From Pedomonas sp051304405 (GTDB lineage Bacteria > Pseudomonadota > Alphaproteobacteria > Sphingomonadales > Sphingomonadaceae): a stretch of DNA of 64,000 bases. The notes below the pieces were generated by a model, which was not told where the DNA came from, searched no databases, and saw only the letters and a list, made by a program, of their open reading frames with translations. The DNA lies in NCBI RefSeq assembly GCF_051304405.1, contig NZ_JBPPGG010000005.1, forward strand, positions 62,001 through 126,000, given 5' to 3'. This document shows positions 1-7,565 of the stretch, in pieces. Position numbers and translations under genes: made by a program. Position 1 is the first letter of the stretch. Each line of letters begins with the position of its first letter.

Positions 1-85
1 TCTGGAACGGGAGCACCAGATCGGTCACCCGCTCCCCGTCGAGGCGGATCGTTCCGTTGTTTACGGGTTCAGTCGTCCCAGGCAC
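1..85 (-). CDS. Probable 5' end of hslO (Hsp33 redox chaperone), cut by window edge
   Basis: A minus-strand frame runs off the left edge just behind argF and ends in the visible window with residues DLVLPFQ, which resembles the short sequence opening alphaproteobacterial Hsp33 proteins. hslO directly follows argF in many alphaproteobacteria, so the context fits. The start is uncertain: GTG codons at 88 and 85 would overlap the end of argF, and another GTG at 28 sits behind GGGGAG with short spacing. Only about 28 codons are visible, no cysteine motif can be checked, and the call rests mainly on position. Confidence 0.38.
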   Translation of the reverse strand, partial: MPGTTEPVNNGTIRLDGERVTDLVLPFQ

Positions 86-1005
86 CACAGCAACACCGCC
101 TTCTGAGCATGGAGGCGGTTCTCCGCCTCATCGAACACAACCGACTGCGGACCGTCGATCACCTCGCTGGTGGCCTCCTCGTCCCGGTGGGCGGGCAGGC
201 AGTGCAGGAAGATGGCTTCCTTGCGGGCCAGCGCCATCAGCTCCGCCGTCACCTGATAGGGCATCATGGCCGCCATCTTGGCTTCGCTGTCGGCCTGGCC
301 CATCGACACCCACGTATCGGTGACGACAACGTCCGCGCCCTCCACCGCCGCGCGCGGATCGCGCAGCAGCTCCACCTTGCCGCCGGCCTTGCGGGCGGCC
401 TCGATCACGGCCGGCTCGGGATCATAGCCCTCCGGCACCGCCACGCGCACGGTGAAGCCGAGCAGCGATCCCGCCTCGATGATCGAGTGGGTCATATTGT
501 TGCCGTCGCCCAGCCAGGCCCAGGTGGTGCCTTCGACACCGCCCAGCTTTTCCTCCACCGTCAGCAGGTCGGCCATGACCTGGCACGGGTGGTTGAAGTC
601 GGTGAGGCCGTTGACCACGGGGACGCTGGCGTAGGCGGCCAGTTCCTCGATCTTGGCGTGCGCCGACGTGCGGATCATGATGGCATCGACCATGCGCGAC
701 AGAACCTGCGCCGTATCGGCAATGGTCTCGCCGCGCCCCAGTTGCAGCTCGGATGACGACAGGGTCAGGGTCGAGCCGCCCAGTTGCCGCATCGCCATGT
801 CGAAGGAAACGCGCGTGCGGGTCGAGGGCTTCTCGAAAATCGAGGCGAGCACATGCCCGTCGAGCGGGCGGTCCGGGTCCACCCGGCCCTTGGGCTGGCC
901 CTTGCGGGCGTCCTTGCGGCGGCGGGCTTCTGCCAGCATGGCCTTGATCGCCGGAACGCCGGGCGTGGTCAGATCGAGAAAGTGGCGGATCGGACTGTTG
1001 CTCAT
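61..1005 (-). CDS. argF: Ornithine carbamoyltransferase
   Basis: Cytoplasmic enzyme of arginine synthesis that joins ornithine and carbamoyl phosphate to give citrulline. The 314-residue product has the family's usual length. The carbamoyl-phosphate loop STRTR lies at residues 61-65, and the ornithine-site signature HCLP is at 268-271, followed by AHRDEE. The start ATG lies 22 bases behind the argD stop, so argD and argF are almost certainly one transcript, probably continuing into hslO. The anabolic role is inferred from linkage to argD; no arcA or arcC, which would point to the catabolic enzyme, is visible. Confidence 0.96.
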   Translation of the reverse strand: MSNSPIRHFLDLTTPGVPAIKAMLAEARRRKDARKGQPKGRVDPDRPLDGHVLASIFEKPSTRTRVSFDMAMRQLGGSTLTLSSSELQLGRGETIADTAQVLSRMVDAIMIRTSAHAKIEELAAYASVPVVNGLTDFNHPCQVMADLLTVEEKLGGVEGTTWAWLGDGNNMTHSIIEAGSLLGFTVRVAVPEGYDPEPAVIEAARKAGGKVELLRDPRAAVEGADVVVTDTWVSMGQADSEAKMAAMMPYQVTAELMALARKEAIFLHCLPAHRDEEATSEVIDGPQSVVFDEAENRLHAQKAVLLWCLGRLNP

Positions 1006-1027
1006 GTGCTGTCGGTCCTGCGAGGCG

Positions 1028-2209
1028 TCAAGCCTTGGGGAAGGAACGGGCGGCGGCGGACAGCCGCTCGACCGCTTCGTCGATGTGGGCCGGCTCGATG
1101 TTGAGCGGCGGCAGCAGGCGCAGCACGTCCTGGCCGGCGGCCACGGTGAGGATGCCCTCGGAGCGGGCGTGGTTGACCAGATCGCGGCTCGGCACCAGGC
1201 ACTTGATGCCGCGCATCAGGCCAAGGCCGCGCACCGGCTCGGCCGCGAAGATGTCCGGGTGGTTGGGCGTCATCTGCTCCAGCGCGTGGGTCAGACGCTC
1301 GCCCATGTTGCGCACATGGTCGAGGAAGCCCGGCTCCAGCATCAGGTCGAGCACGGCGTTGGCCACCGCCATGGCCAGCGGGTTGCCGCCGTAGGTGGAG
1401 CCGTGGGTGCCGACCACCATGCCGGCCGCGGCCTCCTCGGTCGTCAGGCAGGCGCCGACGGGGAAGCCGCCGCCGATGCCCTTGGCCACGGTCATGATGT
1501 CGGGCGTGATGCCGTACTGCTCATAGGCGAACAGGGTGCCGGTGCGGCCCATGCCGCACTGGATCTCGTCGAGGATGAGCAGGAGGCCGTGCTTGTCGCA
1601 CAGGGCGCGCAGGCCCTTCATGAATTCCGGCGTGGCGGGCGAGATGCCGCCTTCACCCTGGAGCGGCTCCAGCATGATGCCGCCGGTATGCTCGTCGATG
1701 GCCGCCTCGACCGCCGCCAGATCGTTGAACGGCACCACGGTGAAGCCCGGCAGCAGCGGCTCGAAGCCGTCGCGCAGCTTCTTCTGGTCCGTCGCCGAGA
1801 TCGCGCCCATGGTGCGGCCGTGGAAGGCGTTGGAGAAGGTGATGATGCCGTACTTCTCCGGCCGGCCCTTCACGTAGTGGTAGCGCCGGCAGGCCTTGAT
1901 GGCGAATTCCACCGCCTCGGTGCCCGAGTTGGTGAAGAAGGCGGAGTCGGCGAACGTCACCTCGCGCAGGCGCTCGGCCAGGCGCTCCTGCCCCGGCACC
2001 CGGTAGAGGTTGGAGGTGTGCCACAGCGCCTCGGCCTGCTTCTTCAGCGCCTCCACCAGATGGGGATGACAATGGCCGAAGGCGTTCACAGCGATGCCGG
2101 CGGCGAAATCCAGATATTTTCGCCCTTTGGAATCAAACATATAGCAGCCTTCACCGCGCACCATCTCGATATCGGCGCGAGCATAGGTCGGCATCACCGG
2201 TGTGATCAT
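1028..2209 (-). CDS. argD: Acetylornithine/succinyldiaminopimelate aminotransferase
   Basis: PLP-dependent class III aminotransferase of arginine synthesis (often also lysine/DAP synthesis). With the ATG at 2209 the protein is 393 residues. The PLP lysine is K243 in the TVAKGIGGGFP segment and the cofactor-binding aspartate is D214 in LDEIQCG; NSGTEA near residue 95 forms part of the phosphate pocket. I chose ATG 2209 over an upstream TTG (2230) because GGAG (rc of 2218-2221) sits 8 bases before it and homologues begin near MITPVMPTYAR. It is first gene of argD-argF; a perfect hairpin lies just upstream in the leader. Confidence 0.95.
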   Translation of the reverse strand: MITPVMPTYARADIEMVRGEGCYMFDSKGRKYLDFAAGIAVNAFGHCHPHLVEALKKQAEALWHTSNLYRVPGQERLAERLREVTFADSAFFTNSGTEAVEFAIKACRRYHYVKGRPEKYGIITFSNAFHGRTMGAISATDQKKLRDGFEPLLPGFTVVPFNDLAAVEAAIDEHTGGIMLEPLQGEGGISPATPEFMKGLRALCDKHGLLLILDEIQCGMGRTGTLFAYEQYGITPDIMTVAKGIGGGFPVGACLTTEEAAAGMVVGTHGSTYGGNPLAMAVANAVLDLMLEPGFLDHVRNMGERLTHALEQMTPNHPDIFAAEPVRGLGLMRGIKCLVPSRDLVNHARSEGILTVAAGQDVLRLLPPLNIEPAHIDEAVERLSAAARSFPKA

Positions 2210-2232
2210 GCTTTGATCTCCAAACGACAAAA

Positions 2233-2253
2233 GGCGGTCCGTGAAGGACCGCC
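2233..2253 (-). promoter_or_regulatory. Perfect 8-bp hairpin in the argD leader
   Basis: GGCGGTCC at 2233-2240 pairs with GGACCGCC at 2246-2253 around a 5-base loop. It lies 24 bases upstream of the argD start, just ahead of the Shine-Dalgarno site. There is no T-run, so it is not a simple terminator. A role in translation or attenuation of the arginine genes is inference only. Confidence 0.3.
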
Positions 2254-2652
2254 GGAGCCACGGCTGGTTTAATGGCGGCGAAGCGCGCGGGAGTCAATGG
2301 AACTCTATGCCACGCCAAGGGTTTGAGCGGGCCGCCGGGCGCTGGTCCGGCCTCGTCGCGCCAGGCCCGATTTTTTGCCGATGTTCCTTGACTTTATCCC
2401 CGATGAGGCCCATGAGTGCTGCGCTGCCTAGCAGCTTCGGAAGTCCTCCGGTCGCGTGACGCCGCCCTGTTTCTTTGTATGGGTGGCTGCCAGTTAAGAG
2501 CCTTCCTGATTCGACCGGCCATCCAGATCACGCGGAGGGTCATTCCCCTCAAGCCTTCGTGCCTCAAGCCTTGTGTGCAGGGTGCACGGAGCCTGGCGAT
2601 GCGCGTGGCGCATCCGGGACGGATGTGATTTACGCCCGCCAGACATGATTTC
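2254..2652. other. Intergenic region between argD and the RNA helicase; probable long structured 5' leader
   Basis: About 400 bases without a convincing gene; short frames here lack coding character and ribosome sites. Visible structure: an 11-base direct repeat CCTCAAGCCTT at 2547-2557 and 2562-2572, and a tight hairpin GATGCGC-GTG-GCGCATC at 2598-2614, 39 bases before the helicase start. DEAD-box helicase genes often carry long structured leaders used for cold or autoregulation, so this may be the helicase 5' UTR; no promoter could be assigned with confidence. Confidence 0.4.
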
Positions 2653-4050
2653 ATGAAAGCTGAAATGAAAACGAATTTCTCTGACCTTGGTCTTCACCCG
2701 ACTCTGCTGCAATCCCTTGACCGTCATGGTCTGACAACGCCTACGCCGATTCAGGCGGGCGCGATTCCCCACGTGATGGACGGGCGCGACCTGCTCGGCA
2801 TCGCCCAGACCGGCACCGGCAAGACGGCGGCCTTCGCCCTGCCGCTGCTGCACCGTCTGCTGAAGCAGCCCCGCCGGGTGAGCTACAAGCACTGCCGCGT
2901 GCTGGTGCTGAGCCCCACCCGCGAGCTGGCCAGCCAGATCATGACCACCTTCCGCAACCTGGCGCAGGGTTCGGCGCTGAAGATCGCGTGCGTGTTCGGC
3001 GGCGTGCCCATGGGTGCGCAGCGCCAGACGCTGGCGGCGGGTGTTGACGTGCTCGTTGCCACGCCGGGCCGCCTGCTCGACCACATGGCGCAGGGCACGG
3101 CGAGCCTTGGCGAAGTCGAGGCCGTGGTGCTCGACGAGGCGGACCAGATGCTCGACATGGGCTTCATCCAGCCGCTGAAGAAGATCGTCGCCGCCCTGCC
3201 GAAGCAGCGGCAGGGGCTGTTCTTCTCGGCGACCATGCCGCCCGCCATTCGGGCGCTGGCCGAAACCCTGCTCACCGACCCGGTGGAAGTGGCCGTCACT
3301 CCGGTCGCCAAGACCGCCGACAAGGTGGAGCAGCGGGTGATCCACGTTGCCCAGCCGCACAAGCGGCTGCTGCTGGTGGAAACCCTGCGCGACGCCGAGA
3401 ACATGGACCGAGCGCTGGTCTTTGCCCGCACCAAGCACGGCGCCGACAAGCTGGTGACCATCCTCACCCGCGCCGGGCTCCATGCCGCCGCCCTGCACGG
3501 CAACAAGACGCAGGCGCAGCGCACCCGTGCGCTCGCCGGCTTCAAGGACGGCAGCATTCCCATCCTGGTGGCGACCGACATCGCCGCGCGCGGCATCCAC
3601 GTGGATAACGTTTCGCACGTCATCAACTACGACATGCCCAACATCGCCGAGAGCTACGTCCACCGCATCGGGCGGACGGCGCGCGCCGGCAGCTCGGGCA
3701 TTGCCATCTCGTTTGTCGATGACAGCGAGAAGCCGTACCTGAAGCAGATCGAGCGGCTGATCGGTCATTCCATCTTCGCCACCTCCCACAAGGGCGGCGA
3801 GTTGCCCGCGGCCATGACCGCGCCCGCACCCCGCGGTAACGGCGAGAGCCGGGGCGAGAACCGGGGCGGCGAGCGCCGCAAGGCGTCCGGCGGCCGTGGC
3901 GAGCCGGAAGGCAAGCCTGCCGCCCGCACCGAGCGGCAGGAGGGTATCCGCAAGGCCGCTCCGGCCCAGGAGCAGGGCGCGGAGCAGGCGCACCGTCCCC
4001 GTCGCCGCCGTCGCCGCCCGCAGGGGCAGCGTCCGGCCCGGGCTGCGTAA
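2653..4050 (+). CDS. DEAD-box ATP-dependent RNA helicase, RhlE type
   Basis: RNA-unwinding ATPase, 465 residues, acting in ribosome assembly or RNA decay. The Q motif (TPTPIQ) lies near residue 30, motif I AQTGTGKT at 51-58, motif Ia PTRELASQ near 95, then VLDEAD, the SAT motif, and in the second RecA domain VATDIAARGIHV and HRIGRTARAG. The C-terminal tail from about residue 390 is rich in Arg, Gly and Lys, as in RhlE/CsdA-like proteins, and probably binds RNA non-specifically. An ATG at 2665 (MKTNF) is an equally plausible start; neither has a clear Shine-Dalgarno site. The gene stands alone behind a long leader and ends in a hairpin terminator. RhlE is preferred over DbpA or SrmB because of the tail, but the subfamily is not certain. 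Confidence 0.93.
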   Translation: MKAEMKTNFSDLGLHPTLLQSLDRHGLTTPTPIQAGAIPHVMDGRDLLGIAQTGTGKTAAFALPLLHRLLKQPRRVSYKHCRVLVLSPTRELASQIMTTFRNLAQGSALKIACVFGGVPMGAQRQTLAAGVDVLVATPGRLLDHMAQGTASLGEVEAVVLDEADQMLDMGFIQPLKKIVAALPKQRQGLFFSATMPPAIRALAETLLTDPVEVAVTPVAKTADKVEQRVIHVAQPHKRLLLVETLRDAENMDRALVFARTKHGADKLVTILTRAGLHAAALHGNKTQAQRTRALAGFKDGSIPILVATDIAARGIHVDNVSHVINYDMPNIAESYVHRIGRTARAGSSGIAISFVDDSEKPYLKQIERLIGHSIFATSHKGGELPAAMTAPAPRGNGESRGENRGGERRKASGGRGEPEGKPAARTERQEGIRKAAPAQEQGAEQAHRPRRRRRRPQGQRPARAA

Positions 4051-4074
4051 GCGGGCGGGCGTTTCGGGAGCTTT

Positions 4075-4095
4075 GCAGGGGCGTCAGTCCCCTGC
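4075..4095. repeat. GCAGGGG/CCCCTGC intergenic hairpin, copy 1
   Basis: GCAGGGG at 4075-4081 pairs perfectly with CCCCTGC at 4089-4095. It lies right behind the helicase stop codon, and close relatives occur at 7510, 48415, 56534 and 56736. It may act in transcription termination or protect the mRNA 3' end. Confidence 0.6.
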
Positions 4096-4108
4096 ACCCC
4101 GGCATTTC

Positions 4109-4146
4109 AAAGGGGCCGTGTCCGCGCTGGCGGGCGCGGCCCTTTT
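4109..4146 (+). terminator. Rho-independent terminator of the RNA helicase gene
   Basis: AAAGGGGCCG (4109-4118) pairs with CGGCCCTTTT (4137-4146) through ten pairs including one G-U, ending in a T-run. It follows the helicase stop by about 60 bases. Confidence 0.65.
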
Positions 4147-4212
4147 CCCTGGCGCAAGCAAAAGGGCGCGCCCTCGACGGGGAGAACGCGCCCTGAACAT
4201 CGACTGGGGGTC

Positions 4213-4233
4213 GAAGGGGGCGAGACCCCCTTC
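4213..4233 (-). terminator. Hairpin between convergent genes, likely terminator of the ABC permease gene
   Basis: GAAGGGGG (4213-4220) pairs perfectly with CCCCCTTC (4226-4233) around a 5-base loop. It lies 25 bases beyond the permease stop on the minus strand. No T-run follows, so termination strength is uncertain. Confidence 0.45.
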
Positions 4234-4257
4234 ACGAAAACAAGCGAAGTCTTGAGC

Positions 4258-5127
4258 CTAAGCCTTCAGCCGCCAGCCGGTGCGGAGCACGGCGTAGGTC
4301 ACGGCGCCGAGCGCGGCGTTGATCGCCAGCAGGTAGAGCGCGCCCCAGGCGAGCGGGCCGTCGGCGATGCCGAGGAAGCCGTAGCGGAAGCCGTCGATGA
4401 TGAAGAAGAACGGGTTGATGTGGCTCACCGTCGACCAGATGCCGCCCAGCCGGTCCAGCGTGTAGAAGGTGCCCGAGAGCAGGGAGAGCGGCTGGATCAC
4501 GAAGTTGGTGATGGCGGCGGTGTGGTCGAACTTCTCCGCCCAGATGCCGGTGAGGATGCCGAGTAGCGAGAGCAGGATGGAGCCCATGAGGCCGAAGTAG
4601 AGCACGGCCCAGGGAGCGCGGATGGTGGCGTCCGCCCCCGGCCACAGGGCGATGGCCAGCCACACGGCGGCGCCCACGGCGAAGGCGCGGGTGACACCGC
4701 CGCCCACGTAGCCCAGCAGCAGCTCGCCCGGGGAGAGCGGCGGCATGAGGATGTCGACGATGGTGCCCTGCACCTTGCCGATCATCAGCGAGGAGGAGGT
4801 GTTGGCGAAGGCGTTCTGCACCATGGCCATGGCGATGAGGCCCGGGCCGAGGAACGTGGCGAACGGCACGCCGAGGATGGTCTGGCCGCCCCGGCCCAGC
4901 GCCACGGTGAAGATGACGAGGAACAGCAGGGTGGTCACGGCAGGCGCCCAGATGGTCTGGGTGTGCACCTTGAGAAAGCGCCGGACCTCCTTCAGATACA
5001 GGGTGCGCGTGCCATACCAGTTCAGCATGCCGATGCGCTGAACGCCGGGTTCCGGGAATCGGGACGCGTCGCCGGTCATTACGGCAGTGCTCCGGGCGGG
5101 ACTGGACATGGATTCGGTTTTCCTCAT
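4258..5127 (-). CDS. ABC-2 type transporter permease
   Basis: Integral inner-membrane protein of 289 residues from ATG 5127. After a polar N-terminal stretch of about 35 residues comes the amphipathic opening typical of ABC-2 permeases (NWYGTRTLYLKEVRRFLKV), then about six hydrophobic segments and a conserved LSGTFYTLDRLG loop. This resembles the YadH/NodJ-type permease family, which exports lipids, polysaccharides or drugs with a separate ATPase. No ATPase gene is present within the window, so the partner must lie elsewhere and the substrate is unknown. The start is uncertain: ATG 5109 (MSSPARS), with GAGGA about 11 bases upstream, would shorten the polar tail. The gene is divergent from gcrA and its 5' end lies close to the gcrA control region. 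Confidence 0.85.
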   Translation of the reverse strand: MRKTESMSSPARSTAVMTGDASRFPEPGVQRIGMLNWYGTRTLYLKEVRRFLKVHTQTIWAPAVTTLLFLVIFTVALGRGGQTILGVPFATFLGPGLIAMAMVQNAFANTSSSLMIGKVQGTIVDILMPPLSPGELLLGYVGGGVTRAFAVGAAVWLAIALWPGADATIRAPWAVLYFGLMGSILLSLLGILTGIWAEKFDHTAAITNFVIQPLSLLSGTFYTLDRLGGIWSTVSHINPFFFIIDGFRYGFLGIADGPLAWGALYLLAINAALGAVTYAVLRTGWRLKA

Positions 5128-5196
5128 GCTTTGCGGGATCTCACAGCTAACCTGCGGCCAATCGGCCCACAAGGTCTCGCTATTTGAACAGACCTT

Positions 5197-5208
5197 CCCT
5201 ATGTAGGG
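5197..5208. promoter_or_regulatory. Short perfect palindrome upstream of gcrA
   Basis: CCCTA-TG-TAGGG at 5197-5208 lies 28 bases upstream of the gcrA start in the region divergent from the permease. It could be a repressor operator or part of the leader; no regulator can be named. A GANTC methylation site (GATTC, 5111-5115) lies further up inside the start of the permease gene. Confidence 0.3.
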
Positions 5209-5236
5209 TGCGAATATCTCAAATGAGGTTCTTTGT

Positions 5237-5665
5237 ATGTCCTGGACTGACGAGCGGATCGATCTTTTGAGGCGTCTCTGGGAGAAGGGCTTGTCCGCGA
5301 GCCAGATCGCCGAGGAGCTGGGCGAGGGCGTCACCCGCAATGCCGTGATCGGCAAGGCGCACCGTCTGGGTCTGAAGGCGAGGCCGTCGCCGGTGAAGGC
5401 CGATGCTCCCAAGAAGGCGGCGGCTGCCGCGCCCAAGAAGCCCAAGGTGGTGGCCAAGCCCAAGCGGGTCACGCTGCTCGACCTGAGCGACAAGATCTGC
5501 AAGTGGCCGCACGGTCACCCGGGCGAGGAAGACTTCCACTTCTGCGGCAAGCCGGTGCAGGCGGGCTTCCCCTATTGCCCCGAGCACTGCGCGGTGGCCT
5601 ATCAGGCGCAGCTGCCCCGCCGCGACCGGCGTTCGTCGATGCCGCCGATGGGGCCGCGCCGCTGA
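5237..5665 (+). CDS. gcrA: GcrA cell-cycle transcriptional regulator
   Basis: Alphaproteobacterial transcription factor of 142 residues. In Caulobacter GcrA binds sigma-70 RNA polymerase and stimulates promoters carrying methylated GANTC sites. The N-terminal helix-turn-helix covers residues 1-46, opening with the signature MSWTDERIDLLRRLW and including GVTRNAVIGKAHRLGL. An Ala/Lys/Pro-rich linker (about 47-75) leads to a C-terminal domain with DLSDKICKWPHG, a CG pair and YCPEHC, which matches the sigma-binding part of the family. GAGG lies upstream of the ATG. The gene is monocistronic, divergent from the permease and convergent with the next gene. This gene strongly places the window in Alphaproteobacteria with a CcrM/GANTC methylation system. 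Confidence 0.95.
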   Translation: MSWTDERIDLLRRLWEKGLSASQIAEELGEGVTRNAVIGKAHRLGLKARPSPVKADAPKKAAAAAPKKPKVVAKPKRVTLLDLSDKICKWPHGHPGEEDFHFCGKPVQAGFPYCPEHCAVAYQAQLPRRDRRSSMPPMGPRR

Positions 5666-5731
5666 CGCGCTGAGCGCAGGGGCCCGAATCCCGCAACGAA
5701 AAGCCGGGCCGGTGGGCGCAGGACGGAAACC

Positions 5732-6256
5732 TCAGTCCTTGCGCCTGCCGGCCTTTTCCTTTTTCCCGCCCTGGCGGGGCGAGGACGCGTCGTCGGCGTC
5801 CGCCGGTTGCTTGGGGTTGATTCGGACGAACGATTCGATGGGGCAGCGGCTGCCGGAGCGGGCCATGATCATGTCCAGCCCGCCGCAGAGCTGCCGGTTG
5901 GGCGTGGTGCGGTAATAGAAGCCGTCATAGAACGACAGGCCCGGGCAGTTGTTCTGGAGGCGCATCTCGTAATAGACGTTGCCCCGCATGCGCAGGCGGA
6001 TGACACGGTCGCTGCGAATGTCCGCGTCCCGTATGTCGTCGATGGAGATGCACTGCACGCTCTCTTCCTCGCCGGGTGCCGGGTCCGGCTCGCGGGCGCG
6101 TTTGGGCGGCTGGGGCGGCGGATCGTCCGGCATGGCCAGGTTGGCCGCCGTGCCCGGCACCTTCACCACCGGGCGCAGGTAGTTCTGCGCGTGCGCTGAC
6201 GACAGGGCCATCGCATCCAGCACAACCAGAAGCGCTGTAATCAAGGCAACGCGCAT
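5732..6256 (-). CDS. Secreted protein, DUF6491-like
   Basis: A 174-residue protein with a signal peptide (hydrophobic residues about 4-18, cleavage probably after SSAHA, residue 23), so exported to the periplasm. After a Pro-rich stretch comes a compact domain (about 68-145) with the pattern VQCISIDDIRD, DRVIRLRMRGNVYYEMRL, NNCPGLSFYDGF and RQLCGGLDMI. Four cysteines probably form two disulfides. The pattern resembles DUF6491, a family of unknown function common in Sphingomonadales and Caulobacterales; this is a match by eye, not by search. The C-terminus is Lys/Arg-rich. No function can be assigned. Confidence 0.75.
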   Translation of the reverse strand: MRVALITALLVVLDAMALSSAHAQNYLRPVVKVPGTAANLAMPDDPPPQPPKRAREPDPAPGEEESVQCISIDDIRDADIRSDRVIRLRMRGNVYYEMRLQNNCPGLSFYDGFYYRTTPNRQLCGGLDMIMARSGSRCPIESFVRINPKQPADADDASSPRQGGKKEKAGRRKD

Positions 6257-6508
6257 GGGATTCCGCTCAATTTCTCCTCACCTTGCCTAAGCCTCGAGTG
6301 GTGAACAAGGTGTGAACCGTAGGATGTTCCCCCCCAACCGGCGAGTCGCAGTCTGCCTGCCTTGCAGGGAAGGATGCAGCGGTCGTGCCGGGGGGGATTT
6401 TTCTGCGCAAGACGAATCGCCAGGCGTGCCCGGACGCAGCCAAAGGTGTCGGCGCATCGAGCGGCGCAGCGGGACGGAAAGGTGCGGGGAGAAGACATAA
6501 GGGAGAGA

Positions 6509-6583
<75 letters not shown>

Positions 6584-6742
6584 CCATTCATGCGGGCGGC
6601 CCGTTCGACCGGGAGCCCTTCATCGGGCGCCCTCTGGGCTCCGGACCGGGGCGAACCCGCGTCCCGAACTCATCGGGTGCGCGGTCTATTGCCGTCCGCG
6701 TTGCGGCTTGTCAAGAAAAGGTGGCGTCTTTTGAGGAAATTT

Positions 6743-6934
6743 ATGTCGAACAACTCAAAACAGGCTTCAGATCGTACCCGCCGGCTGGCGGAGGCGCTGC
6801 GCGCCAACCTCCGCCGCCGCAAGGAAGCGGCCCGTGCCCGCACTCTGGCGGCTCAGGAGGCCGGTTCGGACAGCGCTGATTCGACCGCCGACGTCAGCTC
6901 GGGCGAATCAGGGGAAACCCGGGTGCCGAAGTAG
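6743..6934 (+). CDS. Small basic conserved-type protein, 63 residues
   Basis: Starts at ATG 6743 behind an excellent GAGGA site (6733-6737) and ends at 6934. The N-terminal half (about residues 9-34) is helical and strongly basic (RTRRLAEALRANLRRRKEAA); the C-terminal half is acidic and Ser-rich. Short proteins with the LRxNLRRRK pattern are familiar from Sphingomonadales, where their function is unknown. The last 82 bases overlap the glutathione-peroxidase gene tail to tail, so the two transcripts are complementary at their 3' ends. Reality of the gene is supported by the ribosome site and the motif rather than by length. Confidence 0.7.
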   Translation: MSNNSKQASDRTRRLAEALRANLRRRKEAARARTLAAQEAGSDSADSTADVSSGESGETRVPK

Positions 6935-7440
6935 CCGATGAGGCGGCCATCCCGGCCGATGAGGTACTTGTGGAAGTTCCACTTCGGCTCCGAGCCGGGG
7001 CCGAGGGTCTGCGCCGCCCAGCGGAACAGGGGGATGGCCTGCTCGCCCTTCACATGCGCCTTCTCGGCCATGGGGAAGGTGATGCCGAACTTGGTCTCGC
7101 AGAACTCCTTCACCTCCTTGTTGGTGGCGAACTCCTGATCGTTGAAGTCGCCGGAGGGCACGCCGATCACGGTGAAGCCCCTGGCGGCGTACTTGTCGTG
7201 CAGCGCTTGCAGCCCCTCGTACTGGGGAGTGAAGCCGCACTTGGAGGCGGTGTTCACCACCAGCATCACCTGGCCCTTGAACCGGGACAGGGGCAGCTTC
7301 TCGCCGTCAATGGCGGTCAGGGTGAAGTCGTAGGCGGTGCGGCCGTCCGGCGCCGTCCGTGGTTCGGCGTGAACGGCGTAGTTGTAGGCGAAACCGCCGG
7401 TGAGCAGGGCGGTCACAACCGCGGTGATCTTCTTCAGCAT
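6853..7440 (-). CDS. Glutathione peroxidase family thiol peroxidase, exported or anchored
   Basis: Reduces hydroperoxides. The 195-residue product begins with a hydrophobic stretch that ends in AVHA at about residue 25, so it is probably periplasmic, unlike most bacterial cytosolic relatives. The peroxidatic residue is C68 in NTASKCGFT (Cys rather than selenocysteine). Q102 in SGDFNDQE and W154 in EPKWNFHKY complete the usual catalytic set. C114 could resolve the sulfenic acid with thioredoxin-like partners. ATG 7440 is chosen because GAGAGGA precedes it by about 7 bases. The 3' end overlaps the small basic gene on the opposite strand. Confidence 0.9.
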   Translation of the reverse strand: MLKKITAVVTALLTGGFAYNYAVHAEPRTAPDGRTAYDFTLTAIDGEKLPLSRFKGQVMLVVNTASKCGFTPQYEGLQALHDKYAARGFTVIGVPSGDFNDQEFATNKEVKEFCETKFGITFPMAEKAHVKGEQAIPLFRWAAQTLGPGSEPKWNFHKYLIGRDGRLIGYFGTRVSPDSPELTSAVESALSEPAS

Positions 7441-7509
7441 CGTGCGTCCTCTCCCTTTCGATGCCTGAGAGGGGCGGATTATAGGGCGAAGGCCCGGGCG
7501 AGAAAGGGC

Positions 7510-7539
7510 GTTGCAGGGGGAACGGGTTCCCCCTGCAAC
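7510..7539. terminator. Strong 13-bp hairpin (GCAGGGGG family, copy 2)
   Basis: GTTGCAGGGGGAA (7510-7522) pairs perfectly with TTCCCCCTGCAAC (7527-7539) around CGGG. It sits 27 bases beyond the aminopeptidase P stop and ahead of the peroxidase gene on the same strand, so it may insulate the two. No T-run follows. Confidence 0.6.
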
Positions 7540-7565
7540 CGCCTGCGACAGGCCGCCTGACCGCC

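Noticed and set aside
2416..2628. A 70-codon frame in the gap before the RNA helicase
   Set aside because: No ribosome site, no known pattern, and it overlaps the structured leader; not counted as a gene.
4258..5127. Complete ABC exporter operon
   Set aside because: Only the permease is present; neighbouring genes encode gcrA and an RNA helicase, with no ATPase.
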